From: an uncultured Mycoplasmatota bacterium
Lineage (GTDB): Bacteria; Bacillota_I; Bacilli_A; RF39; UBA660
Assembly (NCBI GenBank): GCA_900543675.1
Contig: UQRY01000004.1
Coordinates: 1-62,865, forward strand
Reading direction: 5' to 3'
DNA length: 62,865 nt
Both the position numbers and the translations under genes were made by a program. Below the pieces are notes generated by a model that searched no databases, was not told the DNA's origin, and saw nothing but the letters and a program-made list of their open reading frames with translations. Shown piece by piece: positions 36,773-45,642 of the stretch. Positions within the stretch are counted from its first letter, which is position 1; each line of letters starts with the position of its first letter.

Positions 36773-37999
36773 TTACTTTTTTAACCACTGAAAAATATTC
36801 TCTCTTTCTTTTAATAATTGTTCATTACTCGTAGCAGTAAACAGAAAATCATAGCGGAAAAGCGAATAACCATAACTTGGATAAATAGAATCTTCTTCTG
36901 ATTTTTCTTTATCGTTATTTTTAGCTCTTTCTGTTATCACTTTCATCTGTTTTACCATAATATCATCATTTTCTATCCATTCATTGCTACCATTCTTCGC
37001 ATACTGATCAACTTCCCCCGCTTTATACAAAGCCAAAGCAGGATAGATCAAAACATCATTTTGAATTAAACTTTCCCATTCATTTAACGTATCAATAAAT
37101 GGTTTTGTTCCATGATAAAATCCATAATAAATCTGTGGCATAATATAATCAATATATCCATCTTCTTTTAACCACTTCTTGATATCGGCATAATGCATCT
37201 CATAATTATTGGCAATATTACCATCAGGACTAATCCCAAACAGTACTTCAGGATTTTCTTTCTTTATCGCATCATACACCATTTTCACTAGTGTATTCGT
37301 ATTACTTAACCGATAATCTTCTAACGAAATCGTATTCTTTATTTCTTCATAATTTTCTAAATCTATCGACTCATCCGGATAAAAATAATCATCAAAAATA
37401 ATCCCATCGACCGAATAATTAGCAACAATCTCCTTAACTCCTTCTACGATTAAATCCATCACATCACTATCTGCTGGATTATAATAAATCCCCTTTCCTT
37501 CAATCACTTTTACCTTATTGGTATTTAGCCATTTAAAACAAGGATTTTCTTCACTGATTTCACTCGTATCCGTAGTATTTCGAATCCGGTAAGGGTTAAT
37601 CCAAGCATGGAGCTTTAAATTATTTTTATGGGCTTGTTCAATAAAGTAAGCAAGAATATCAAAGTCTATTTTTCCGCCCTCTGTCCCCGCTACTGTATAA
37701 CTAAGAGGAAAAATACGAGAAGGATATATCGCATCAGAAAATGGTCTAACTTGTAAGATTATCGTATTCAAGCCACTTGTCTTTACATTTTTAATCATGG
37801 TATCAATCTCTTTTTTCACCCCAAGATCACTTTTCTCATCAAAGTATTTCATATACTCAATATAAGAAATAAAAACAGCTCGCATACTAGTATCTTTTTC
37901 TTGAAAAGGCGTAACTTGAATCCGACAATAAGAAAACAAAAAAACAGTAACGGCAACCGCTACTGCACTTAATACCAATACCACTACATTTTTCTTCAT
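36773..37999 (-). CDS. GHL10 (DUF187)-type glycoside hydrolase-like protein, membrane-anchored
   Basis: Start ATG 37999 follows GGGTGAT. A hydrophobic N-terminal helix (MKKNVVVLVLSAVAVAV) ends FSYC, too degenerate for a sure lipobox, so it is a signal anchor or signal peptide. The rest matches the GHL10/DUF187 TIM-barrel family: GLNTIILQVRPFSDAIYPS, LHAWINPYRI and DGIIFDDYFYP, the last with the acidic pair likely to be catalytic. Members act outside the cell, probably on wall or surface glycans, with substrates mostly undefined. It lies between addB and the M16 pair on the same strand; cotranscription is uncertain. Confidence 0.85.
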   Translation of the reverse strand: MKKNVVVLVLSAVAVAVTVFLFSYCRIQVTPFQEKDTSMRAVFISYIEYMKYFDEKSDLGVKKEIDTMIKNVKTSGLNTIILQVRPFSDAIYPSRIFPLSYTVAGTEGGKIDFDILAYFIEQAHKNNLKLHAWINPYRIRNTTDTSEISEENPCFKWLNTNKVKVIEGKGIYYNPADSDVMDLIVEGVKEIVANYSVDGIIFDDYFYPDESIDLENYEEIKNTISLEDYRLSNTNTLVKMVYDAIKKENPEVLFGISPDGNIANNYEMHYADIKKWLKEDGYIDYIMPQIYYGFYHGTKPFIDTLNEWESLIQNDVLIYPALALYKAGEVDQYAKNGSNEWIENDDIMVKQMKVITERAKNNDKEKSEEDSIYPSYGYSLFRYDFLFTATSNEQLLKERENIFQWLKK

Positions 38000-38037
38000 G
38001 ATATCACCCAATATACTTTATGGTCAAGCTATCCTTT

Positions 38038-39312
38038 TTATGCTTTTTTTGGACGAACAATTACCGTACTAGTATTAGAAAAATCAATACTCTTTAACGT
38101 TTTATCTAATTCTTCTTTCGTTAAAGAACGGAAAATATCTATTTTGTTTGGAATAATATCTCCATAAGTAATAATATCATAAACCATATTTTCCAAAGTC
38201 ATCACAATATTATCTACCATGACTACTTCTGATGAAATCCAAACTTTTTTCAATCGTTCTACTTCCTCTTCTTGAATATCCATATGAGCAAGTTCTTTTT
38301 TGATTTCTTGAACAAACTTTTCTGGCTCTTTACTATCCGCAATGTATGTCAAAATCAAATAATCGCCAATAATCTCTCGTTCTAAATAGAAAGACGTCAT
38401 CAACTTTAACTGTTTCATTCTTTCTCTAAACTTAGAAGATAAACCAAATACAATGTTATTCATCAATCCTAAATAAAGATTGAACAAATACCTATCTTTT
38501 ACATTTTTTAAAGGAATTTTAATCCCATAAGCAACTTTAGTATTCACAACATTAAATTCGATTTCTTTTTTACTTATCGCTACTTCTAATGGTTCTTTTA
38601 CTTTCTCTTCAACAATTTTTTCATTCGTTACGGCTTCTTTCAATGCTTGATTATTTTTTATTACTTGAAGAGCCTCATCGCAATCAAAGTTACCACTAAT
38701 CACTAAAACCATATTACTAGGTTGGTAAAATGTCTTGTGAATATCATATAAAATTTCTTTGGTAATTTTCCCAATTGACTCTACAGTACCACCAATATCT
38801 AGACGAGTATTATCTTTTTGAAAAATTGCTTTTCTAAGTTCCTCATCAAGTACCCAATCTACTTCATCGTCATACTGCATAATCTCTTCAGCGATAATTC
38901 CCTTTTCTTTTTCAACATTTTCATCTGTAAAATAAGGATGATGAACAAAGGTTAATAGATAATCTAAATTTTCTAAAAATCCTGTATTTCCTTCGAAATA
39001 ATATCTCGTCGTTCTATAACTGGTCGAAGCATTCGAAGAAGTCCCTGTTTTAGCCGCAAAAGTAAACGGATCAACACCATCCTCTTGTTCAAACATCTTA
39101 TGTTCTAAGAAATGCGCACTACCTTCTGGTACATGAAGCATCTTATCTTTCCCAACCGGAATAAATGTCGTATTCACTGATCCATATTTCGTAATATAAT
39201 GCATCGCATAATTAGCTTTATTTGGGTAAGGAACCATATATACTTTTAATCCTGAGGATAATTGTTCATAATAAACACTTTGGTCTAAGCCTTTTAATTT
39301 AATTTCCTTCAT
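38038..39312 (-). CDS. M16 family zinc peptidase, catalytic partner (YmfH-like)
   Basis: The 424-residue protein has the inverted zinc motif HxxEH in SAHFLEHKMFEQEDG and the downstream region ETSSNASTSYRTT-like segment (TGTSSNASTSYRTTRYYF), followed by two M16 lobes. These peptidases occur as pairs, a zinc-bearing subunit with an inactive one; in Bacillus they are YmfH and YmfF. The function is unclear but cytosolic oligopeptide cleavage or processing is likely. Its start overlaps the upstream M16 gene by 14 bases, so the two are coupled. Confidence 0.92.
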   Translation of the reverse strand: MKEIKLKGLDQSVYYEQLSSGLKVYMVPYPNKANYAMHYITKYGSVNTTFIPVGKDKMLHVPEGSAHFLEHKMFEQEDGVDPFTFAAKTGTSSNASTSYRTTRYYFEGNTGFLENLDYLLTFVHHPYFTDENVEKEKGIIAEEIMQYDDEVDWVLDEELRKAIFQKDNTRLDIGGTVESIGKITKEILYDIHKTFYQPSNMVLVISGNFDCDEALQVIKNNQALKEAVTNEKIVEEKVKEPLEVAISKKEIEFNVVNTKVAYGIKIPLKNVKDRYLFNLYLGLMNNIVFGLSSKFRERMKQLKLMTSFYLEREIIGDYLILTYIADSKEPEKFVQEIKKELAHMDIQEEEVERLKKVWISSEVVMVDNIVMTLENMVYDIITYGDIIPNKIDIFRSLTKEELDKTLKSIDFSNTSTVIVRPKKA

Positions 39313-40573
39313 CTTCTTTATTCCCTTCTAATAGAAAAATGGTATCGATCTTTACTTTTTTCGCTACTTTAACAATATCCTCTTTTGTTACTTTTTCAAT
39401 CATCTGTTTTCTCTCTTCAATATCCCCGAGATTTAATAAATCTTTAGCCAAATAAGTTTCGATAATCGCATTTTCATTATCTTCAATTTCTTTCAACAAC
39501 GTTAAATAGTTATTCTTCGCAATCACGATATCTTCGTCTTTGAAATTTCCTTCTTCCATTTCTTTCATTTCTTTTTTGATTAATTTCACTACATGTTCAA
39601 AATTGCTTTTAGAAATTCCTGCACGAATCAACATCAAACTATCTAATTTATTCAAGGAAGAATAAACATAATAAGCCATCGAATGTTTCTCTCTAATAAT
39701 TCGGAAAAACTTAGATTCACTACCACTACCTAATATCATGTTATAAATGCTAAGAACATAATTACGTTCAAACTCTGTTAGTTCACCAATCTTACACCCG
39801 ATAGATAACTTCGATTGATTTCCATCTATTTCTTCTTTTCTTACTTTGGAACGTCTAGGTAATTTCTCCTGTAAAATTAACTGAGACACTTTAGGACGTT
39901 TAAACGTCTCAAACGCCATTTTTTCTTTTAAAAGATTAAGCATTTCTTCTTCATCGAAAGAACCAATCACATAAATATCTACTAAACTACTAGAAATAAT
40001 CTTGTGATAATACTCTTCTAGTGATTTCTTATCTATCTTCTCTAAATCCTCTAAATAACCATGTTCATGATAAGCATAAGGCATATCAGGATCCATCTCT
40101 TCTAACATTCTAACCGCACTATATAAAGTTGGATTTTCCTTTAAACCTAAGATAGACGTCTCCATACTTTGATATAAAAATTGGAAAGCTTCTTGAAACT
40201 TTTCTTCATCGTAAAAATTAGGATGAAAAATGATATCAGCTAGAAAATCAAGAGACTTAGAAAGCATTCCTTTTTCTGTATACTTCTCATTTAACATCGA
40301 TAAGTAGAAACTAATCATGTTAAAACGTCCAGCTCGATAAGATTTTGTATAAGCATTAACCGCATATAAATCTTGAGCCTTTAATACTAATTCTCGTTTA
40401 GTTCGATAAGTATCCGTCGAATAAGTTAAGAATGTCGTCAAAAAATTTCGTAACGTAATCTCTTCTTTTACGATATTATCTCTTAAACAAACACGAACAG
40501 TAATCGTTTTAAAGCGATCAGTTTGAATAAAATGTAGTTGATAAGATCCCATATCTATTGTTCTATAATTCAT
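39299..40573 (-). CDS. M16 peptidase-like protein without zinc motif (YmfF-like)
   Basis: The start is ATG 40573 (MNYRTIDMGSYQLHF), five bases after GAGGTG; a longer frame to 40624 would run into the deoD end. The 424-residue protein has the M16 fold (ADIIFHPNFYDEEKFQEA, the SKFFRIIREKHSMAYYVYSS region) but no HxxEH where the active partner has it, so it is the non-catalytic half of the pair. The 3' end overlaps the active subunit gene. Confidence 0.88.
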   Translation of the reverse strand: MNYRTIDMGSYQLHFIQTDRFKTITVRVCLRDNIVKEEITLRNFLTTFLTYSTDTYRTKRELVLKAQDLYAVNAYTKSYRAGRFNMISFYLSMLNEKYTEKGMLSKSLDFLADIIFHPNFYDEEKFQEAFQFLYQSMETSILGLKENPTLYSAVRMLEEMDPDMPYAYHEHGYLEDLEKIDKKSLEEYYHKIISSSLVDIYVIGSFDEEEMLNLLKEKMAFETFKRPKVSQLILQEKLPRRSKVRKEEIDGNQSKLSIGCKIGELTEFERNYVLSIYNMILGSGSESKFFRIIREKHSMAYYVYSSLNKLDSLMLIRAGISKSNFEHVVKLIKKEMKEMEEGNFKDEDIVIAKNNYLTLLKEIEDNENAIIETYLAKDLLNLGDIEERKQMIEKVTKEDIVKVAKKVKIDTIFLLEGNKEDEGN

Positions 40574-40614
40574 CTCTTCACCTCGTTCATTTTTATTATG
40601 GATCAAATTTTTAT

Positions 40615-41313
40615 TTATAAACATGATTCTAACGCAAGAATAACCATGTCTGTAAATCCTTTTTCTCTCATTTGGCTAGAAGTTTCTTCTCCTGTTACAA
40701 AATGATTAGAAATTGTCAAAATACAAGCAGCCTGTTTATGATGTAAAGCGGCATGATGAAAAAGGACGAATGACTCCATCTCTACAGTTTTTAAAGAATA
40801 CTTTTCGATAATTTCTGGCTCTTTACTTGGATAAAAAACATCCGTAGTATAGATATCTTCTAAATGAATTTTTTTACCTAAACGTTCTGCGGTAGAAATA
40901 ATTTTTTCATTTAACGGCCTAGAAGCCTCCATGTAATTACCAGAATAACCACTCTCTACCATCGCATAATTAGAATCTGTATAACTACGTTTAGCCAAAA
41001 CGACATCCAAAATAGGAATATCTAAATCATAACTTCCAGCTGTCCCAATTCGAATAATTCTATCGACATCATAGTAATGAAATAATTCATAAGAATATAT
41101 TCCCATACTACCCATTCCCATACCCGATGCGAATACGGTAACTCTCTTTCCTTTATAAGTCCCCGTATAAGCTAGTATATTCCGAACACGATTAATGCAT
41201 TCGACATCTTCTAGAAAATTTTCCGCAATAAACTTAGCACGTAACGGATCACCAGGCATAATCACATCTTTAGCGATCTTTCCTTTTTCTGCTTCAATAT
41301 GCGGTGTAGGCAT
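40615..41313 (-). CDS. deoD: Purine nucleoside phosphorylase (DeoD type)
   Basis: It splits purine (deoxy)nucleosides with phosphate to free base and pentose-1-phosphate for salvage. The 232-residue length, the N-terminal MPTPHIEAEKG, the phosphate loop MPGDPLRAKFIAE, FASGMGMGSMGIYSYEL (PNP signature) and VEMESFVLFHHA (substrate-binding Glu) are typical of the hexameric PNP family. The active-site Asp position reads SNHFVTGEE where Escherichia coli has SDHI, so Asn replaces Asp; this might shift substrate preference. GAGGGGGA lies before the ATG, and a TATAAT (minus strand, near 41360) may be its -10. Confidence 0.92.
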   Translation of the reverse strand: MPTPHIEAEKGKIAKDVIMPGDPLRAKFIAENFLEDVECINRVRNILAYTGTYKGKRVTVFASGMGMGSMGIYSYELFHYYDVDRIIRIGTAGSYDLDIPILDVVLAKRSYTDSNYAMVESGYSGNYMEASRPLNEKIISTAERLGKKIHLEDIYTTDVFYPSKEPEIIEKYSLKTVEMESFVLFHHAALHHKQAACILTISNHFVTGEETSSQMREKGFTDMVILALESCL

Positions 41314-41398
41314 AAAAATTCCCCCTCTTTCTGCACTATTATGACATAACCATTATACTAAATTAATAATAATTATTCTATAGGTAAACTTAAACTTA

Positions 41399-41427
41399 TT
41401 GACATTTTGTTAATTTTTTAATAAATT
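41399..41427 (+). promoter_or_regulatory. SigA-type promoter of the HEFFH peptidase-like gene
   Basis: The sequence is TTGACA, 17 bases, TAAATT. Transcription would start near 41434, which excludes the ATG at 41429 and supports ATG 41447. Confidence 0.6.
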
Positions 41428-41446
41428 AATGAACAAGGTGAAAAAA

Positions 41447-42631
41447 ATGGCACGTTATCATTGGGATTTAAATAGAATAAAAGAAAAAATTAAAATAGTC
41501 GAAGAAGCAATTGATGCTATACAAAAACGTCCTAACAGTAGATACACTGAATATGTCATTGAAAATCTAACTCAAATTAAGAACATTTATCACTTTCTTC
41601 TTTCCTATTATAATATTTCTAAAAGTTCAGATGTTTTTTACGATTCACCCTTTTACGATTCTGAGCTTGGAAAAGCAGAAGAAATGGCTGATGAAGATCC
41701 AGAAGAAAAACTAAATGACTTTCTTTTTAACACTCATACGATCTCTAAATCATTAATTACTATTAGTACAAACGGTTTAAATTATACAAATGGCTATTCA
41801 ATAGTTGATATAGATACACCTACTCTTTATATAAATAATCAAGATCTATTAGAACTATTTGATGATTTCATTCATCAAATGGGATGTCCTCCTTTATATC
41901 ATAAAATTGATCAAGAAAGATCGCACATCGAATTAAATATTCAAAAAGCCCCTGATTATGACTATTCTCTGGAGGGTTGTTGTTTTGTCGATAGCTTGTT
42001 TAATGACAAATACATCAATATATCTAGAAGTAATACGGTTCAAGATATAGTTACGTTATGTCATGAGTTTTTTCATGGATTTTATACAAATTTAAATTTC
42101 AAAGATACTTATCATAACGAATTGTATTATTTTTCTGAATTAGAGGGAAGTTTTGCGAACCTTTTAGTCGCGGAATATTATCGACAATTAGGACAAGAGA
42201 AAATCGCTTATTATATTGATACCAGTTATCTAGAAAGTTATACTCTTCGCAATTTTGAATTAAATATCGGTTTCTTGTTAACAAAGCAAAAAGGAAAAAT
42301 TACTTTAGAAAGATTTAACAAAAAATTAGCAAAAAAAAAGATCAGAGAAACATTCACCGACATTGATGAAATATTTGAGTATTTAACTGAACCTGCTTCG
42401 TTACTCTTATGTTACAACCTCAGTTATTTGGCTTCTCTTGATTTATTCGAATTATATCTACAAGATAGGGAAAAAGCCTTTGTTGAGTTAGAAAAGATCA
42501 AAGGAACAAATTATCACTACCATTTAATTGGTTTAGCTAAAAAGTATGGACTTACGTTTATAGAAAAGGATTGCCCATCTTTACAAAAGCACTTAAAAAG
42601 ATTAGAAAAAAGCAAAAAAGATATGTCCTAA
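41447..42631 (+). CDS. Putative zinc metallopeptidase (HEFFH, M3-like)
   Basis: Start ATG 41447 (MARYHWDLNRIKEK) has AAGGTG seven bases before it. The 394-residue protein has a helical N-terminal half and, at ~205-240, TLCHEFFHGFYTNL followed by FSELEGSFANLLVAEYY. The HExxH plus a Glu ~25 residues later is the zinc-binding layout of M3/oligoendopeptidase-like gluzincins. It is much shorter than PepF (~600 residues), so only the catalytic lobe is kept. There is no signal peptide, so it is cytosolic. It stands alone on the + strand, divergent from deoD, and ends at a bidirectional terminator. Confidence 0.78.
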   Translation: MARYHWDLNRIKEKIKIVEEAIDAIQKRPNSRYTEYVIENLTQIKNIYHFLLSYYNISKSSDVFYDSPFYDSELGKAEEMADEDPEEKLNDFLFNTHTISKSLITISTNGLNYTNGYSIVDIDTPTLYINNQDLLELFDDFIHQMGCPPLYHKIDQERSHIELNIQKAPDYDYSLEGCCFVDSLFNDKYINISRSNTVQDIVTLCHEFFHGFYTNLNFKDTYHNELYYFSELEGSFANLLVAEYYRQLGQEKIAYYIDTSYLESYTLRNFELNIGFLLTKQKGKITLERFNKKLAKKKIRETFTDIDEIFEYLTEPASLLLCYNLSYLASLDLFELYLQDREKAFVELEKIKGTNYHYHLIGLAKKYGLTFIEKDCPSLQKHLKRLEKSKKDMS

Positions 42632-42651
42632 ACAAAAGACATATCTTTTTT
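42614..42651. terminator. Bidirectional terminator between convergent genes
   Basis: AAAAAAGATATGTC pairs with GACATATCTTTTTT around a ten-base loop. T-runs occur on both strands, serving the + peptidase-like gene and the - DUF2207 gene. Confidence 0.88.
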
Positions 42652-44908
42652 AGAAGCGACCGCCTCCGCCGCCTCCACCACCGGAGCCTCCGCCGAAAGA
42701 CGAACCGCCACCAAATCCTCCACTAGATGAATAAGAACCACCTCCTGAAGAATGACTAGAAATTGTCGAACGAGCACTAGAATAAGAAGAAGAAACACTT
42801 CTAGTGATCGAACGAGATAAATTGTAATTAATTAGAGCATAACTAGAAAGATAAGTAGAATCTGACGTGAGTGATGTCATCTGTAGTTTCATTCTCTTTT
42901 GCACCCGTTTAGCTAAACGAAATACCGTCGCTGTAACTAAATATCGTTCCCATAAAGAAACTTCTGGCAACTCTTTTTCTGGAAAACGTCCAAAATCTTT
43001 CAAAAAGCGACGATGAGCAAGCCACATAGAATAAACTTCTGCTCCTCTTTCTGTACGCTTATAATATCTATTTAATGTGACGAAATAGAAAATAATAACA
43101 CCAAATAAAACGCCTTGATAAATAAGATACAAATACCACTTAGGGAAATGACGTAAAGCAAAAAAGATCAACATAAATTCAAAAAAAGCAATCGTAACAA
43201 CAATCGTTGTTTTAAACCACGTCTTCTTAGGTTTATCTGAAAAGTACTCCTTTCGTTCCACTTCTCGTTTATTAAGCTCTGAAAAATTGACAATTGCTCG
43301 TTGAATACTTCGTGCTTTAGACTGCGATTTAGTTCCATATTTTTTTAAATCATTCAACTTACATTCTCGCTTTTTCCCAACCGTTTCAAATAACAGATCA
43401 AGAACTTTAGATTCTGCTAAACTTGGAACATAATCCACATTTTCCAAATAAAGACGTACATCTTTCTTTTTTCCTTCACTAATCTCCGTAGCTGTAATTA
43501 CTTTTTTTCGAATCAAATCTAAAATCGTAGCGGAAAATGAATTTACAGTAACTTTATGATAAACTAAATACTCTATTTCTCCTGGGGCATCATCGGTTGG
43601 AAAATCTCGATAATAACGATGTTTAAATGTTTTTCTTTGTTTCCTATCCGCAAAACACATTTTTAAAGCAACTAAAAAAATGATCAGTAACGGAAAACCT
43701 AAAACTAAAGTCGTAATCAATAACTCCTTTTTCCAAGCCTCAGTCAAAATTTCTTCTAATTCAGGAATCATTTGGCTATATTTATCTACCGCTTCTTGAT
43801 CAAATCCAAGATTAATCATTTCTTTTAATTGATCAAGTTGATATTCTGAAGGATACTCTTTAAACCAATAAATATCGTTCTCGATTTCTTCTTTCCAATT
43901 TTGATTTACAGCCTCTTGAGTCGCATATATTCGGTTCAAAAAGCTTTCTTTTTCTTCAGTATCATCAGGTAAAGAAGTTACTGCTTCTAACGCATAAGTG
44001 TAATTATAAATCGTCATATCTTCTTCCAAATCGATTACTTTAGAAGAAGCATCATTAATTGCTTCAAGACGATGTTGTTCGCGATAAGCATTTGCCTCAT
44101 CCGCCATTACCTGTTCAACCTTTAAAATATTTTCTCTTCCTAAAACATGAGAATATTTCGTGCCATTAGGGACAAGATTCAAATTAAACATTAAACGGAT
44201 GGTCTCTGCCTCATAACTACCTACATCGGTATCCTTGAACCAGACCGTCTTAGCATCAATAATCTTATTTTTCCCTGTTAACGGTCCGTGTGTCCATACC
44301 CGAAGATCACTATCTCCATCACCAGGTAAATGAACCAAAACTTGAAAATCCTCTATTCGTTCTGTATATCCATCTCCTAGTACATTCCAAAAAAGTTCCG
44401 CTACATCATCATGTAGTACTACCGCATCTGTAATTGTGTATTCTAAATAAAAAACACTATTTTCTTTAGACGGCATAAACATCTTAAGGTATACGCCATC
44501 ATCCCTAGTAGAAAGGGTATATACTCCACTATCGCCATTAGAGGCATCTTCTACTAAACGAAACTGATCTTTCTTTTTACTTAAGTCTTCAATATGAAGA
44601 AAATCTGCTTTATCAATTCGATAAACTTTTAAATCTTTTATTCCCGTTCCATTATAGATATCAGTATTTCCCGCAAAGTTACTATATAAACCGGTAAAAG
44701 GATAAGCATAAGGATTCTGATAAATGATATCACGATAAGAGCCATTATACTCTCCGGTTAATGAGATGGCTTCTTTTACCGCAATATCTCCATTATCCAA
44801 AATCGTTAAATCAATATAAAAGCGATCAGTTCCTTCTGCAAAAACAAGACTCGGAATAAAAAATATAGCGAAAATAATACTACTAAATATCCATTTTATT
44901 CTTTTCAT
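42650..44908 (-). CDS. DUF2207 membrane protein with Gly-rich tail
   Basis: Start ATG 44908 follows GGAGG by five bases. The 752-residue protein has a signal peptide (IFSSIIFAIFFIPSLVFAEG), a large extracellular DUF2207 beta domain (~25-270) and a helical segment. A membrane helix follows at ~398-418 (TTLVLGFPLLIIFLVAL), then a cytoplasmic winged-helix-like part, two more helices (~570-620) and a C-terminal tail of Ser then nearly pure Gly ending in GRF. DUF2207 proteins often neighbour lemA, as here; function is unknown. The Gly-rich end resembles tails of proteins predicted to sit in the envelope. Confidence 0.88.
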   Translation of the reverse strand: MKRIKWIFSSIIFAIFFIPSLVFAEGTDRFYIDLTILDNGDIAVKEAISLTGEYNGSYRDIIYQNPYAYPFTGLYSNFAGNTDIYNGTGIKDLKVYRIDKADFLHIEDLSKKKDQFRLVEDASNGDSGVYTLSTRDDGVYLKMFMPSKENSVFYLEYTITDAVVLHDDVAELFWNVLGDGYTERIEDFQVLVHLPGDGDSDLRVWTHGPLTGKNKIIDAKTVWFKDTDVGSYEAETIRLMFNLNLVPNGTKYSHVLGRENILKVEQVMADEANAYREQHRLEAINDASSKVIDLEEDMTIYNYTYALEAVTSLPDDTEEKESFLNRIYATQEAVNQNWKEEIENDIYWFKEYPSEYQLDQLKEMINLGFDQEAVDKYSQMIPELEEILTEAWKKELLITTLVLGFPLLIIFLVALKMCFADRKQRKTFKHRYYRDFPTDDAPGEIEYLVYHKVTVNSFSATILDLIRKKVITATEISEGKKKDVRLYLENVDYVPSLAESKVLDLLFETVGKKRECKLNDLKKYGTKSQSKARSIQRAIVNFSELNKREVERKEYFSDKPKKTWFKTTIVVTIAFFEFMLIFFALRHFPKWYLYLIYQGVLFGVIIFYFVTLNRYYKRTERGAEVYSMWLAHRRFLKDFGRFPEKELPEVSLWERYLVTATVFRLAKRVQKRMKLQMTSLTSDSTYLSSYALINYNLSRSITRSVSSSYSSARSTISSHSSGGGSYSSSGGFGGGSSFGGGSGGGGGGGGRF

Positions 44909-44917
44909 GACTTCCTC

Positions 44918-44943
44918 CAAAAAAACTTACCATCAAGGTAAGT
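44918..44943 (-). terminator. Intercistronic terminator/attenuator between lemA and the DUF2207 gene
   Basis: On the minus strand ACTTACC pairs with GGTAAGT around a five-base loop, followed by seven T that run into the ribosome site of the DUF2207 gene. It should cut much lemA transcription before the second gene. Confidence 0.7.
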
Positions 44944-44949
44944 AATTCA

Positions 44950-45498
44950 TTAAAACGATACTTTAGGTGTGCTTTTTTCACTTTCTTCTACTTCAAAAAA
45001 AGTAGCTTTTTTAAAGCCAAACAAGTTAGCAATAATATTAGTAGGTACCGTCTCTACTTTATTATTATAAGTGAGTACAGTATCGTTATAGAACTCGCGT
45101 GCCATCGAAATTTTATCCTCAGTCTCTTTTAAATCATTTTGTAGACTTAAAAAATTCTGATTTGCTTTTAAATCCGGATAATTTTCCGCAAGAGCAAACA
45201 ATCTAGAAATTGCATTCGTTAACTCGTTATTTTTCTTAATTTCTTCTTCTGGTGTTTTAGCAGATACCAAAGAATTTCTAGCTTGAATAATCTCTTCTAA
45301 CGTTGAATTTTCATGTTTAGCATATCCTTTTACGGTTTCTACTAAATTAGGAATCAAATCTGCTCGCCGTTTTAACTGTACATCAATTTGAGCCCACTCG
45401 TTATCCTTCTTATTTCTTAAAACAACCAAACTGTTGTACATAATCATCACAATAATGATTAAGACAACAACTACCCCTAAAATAATCCACAACCACAT
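44950..45498 (-). CDS. lemA: LemA family protein
   Basis: Start ATG 45498 has AGGAGG upstream. The 182-residue protein has one N-terminal membrane helix (MWLWIILGVVVVLIIIVMI) and the LemA four-helix bundle: YNSLVVLRNKKDNEW, QLKRRADLIPNLVETVKGYA and AREFYNDTVLTYNNKVE, the family's usual blocks. The C-terminus lies in the cytosol or outside depending on insertion; the function of the family is not settled. It is the first gene ahead of the DUF2207 protein. Confidence 0.95.
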   Translation of the reverse strand: MWLWIILGVVVVLIIIVMIMYNSLVVLRNKKDNEWAQIDVQLKRRADLIPNLVETVKGYAKHENSTLEEIIQARNSLVSAKTPEEEIKKNNELTNAISRLFALAENYPDLKANQNFLSLQNDLKETEDKISMAREFYNDTVLTYNNKVETVPTNIIANLFGFKKATFFEVEESEKSTPKVSF

Positions 45499-45577
45499 GT
45501 TTATACTCCTCCTATCTAATTTAATTATAACGGACGATGAAGAAAAATACCACAACTTTTTTTACAATTTAGGAACC

Positions 45578-45614
45578 AAAAAAGCACTTCGTATTTTTTC
45601 TAAGAAGTGCTTAA
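45578..45614 (-). terminator. Terminator after ftsK/spoIIIE
   Basis: On the minus strand AAGCACTT pairs with AAGTGCTT around a long loop, followed by a T-run. Confidence 0.75.
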
Positions 45615-45642
45615 AAACAAATTAATTTTTTTGACCAAGAAA

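Noticed and set aside
42650..42720. G/C-rich low-complexity repeat as a regulatory element
   Set aside because: It is simply the coding sequence of the glycine-rich tail of the DUF2207 protein.
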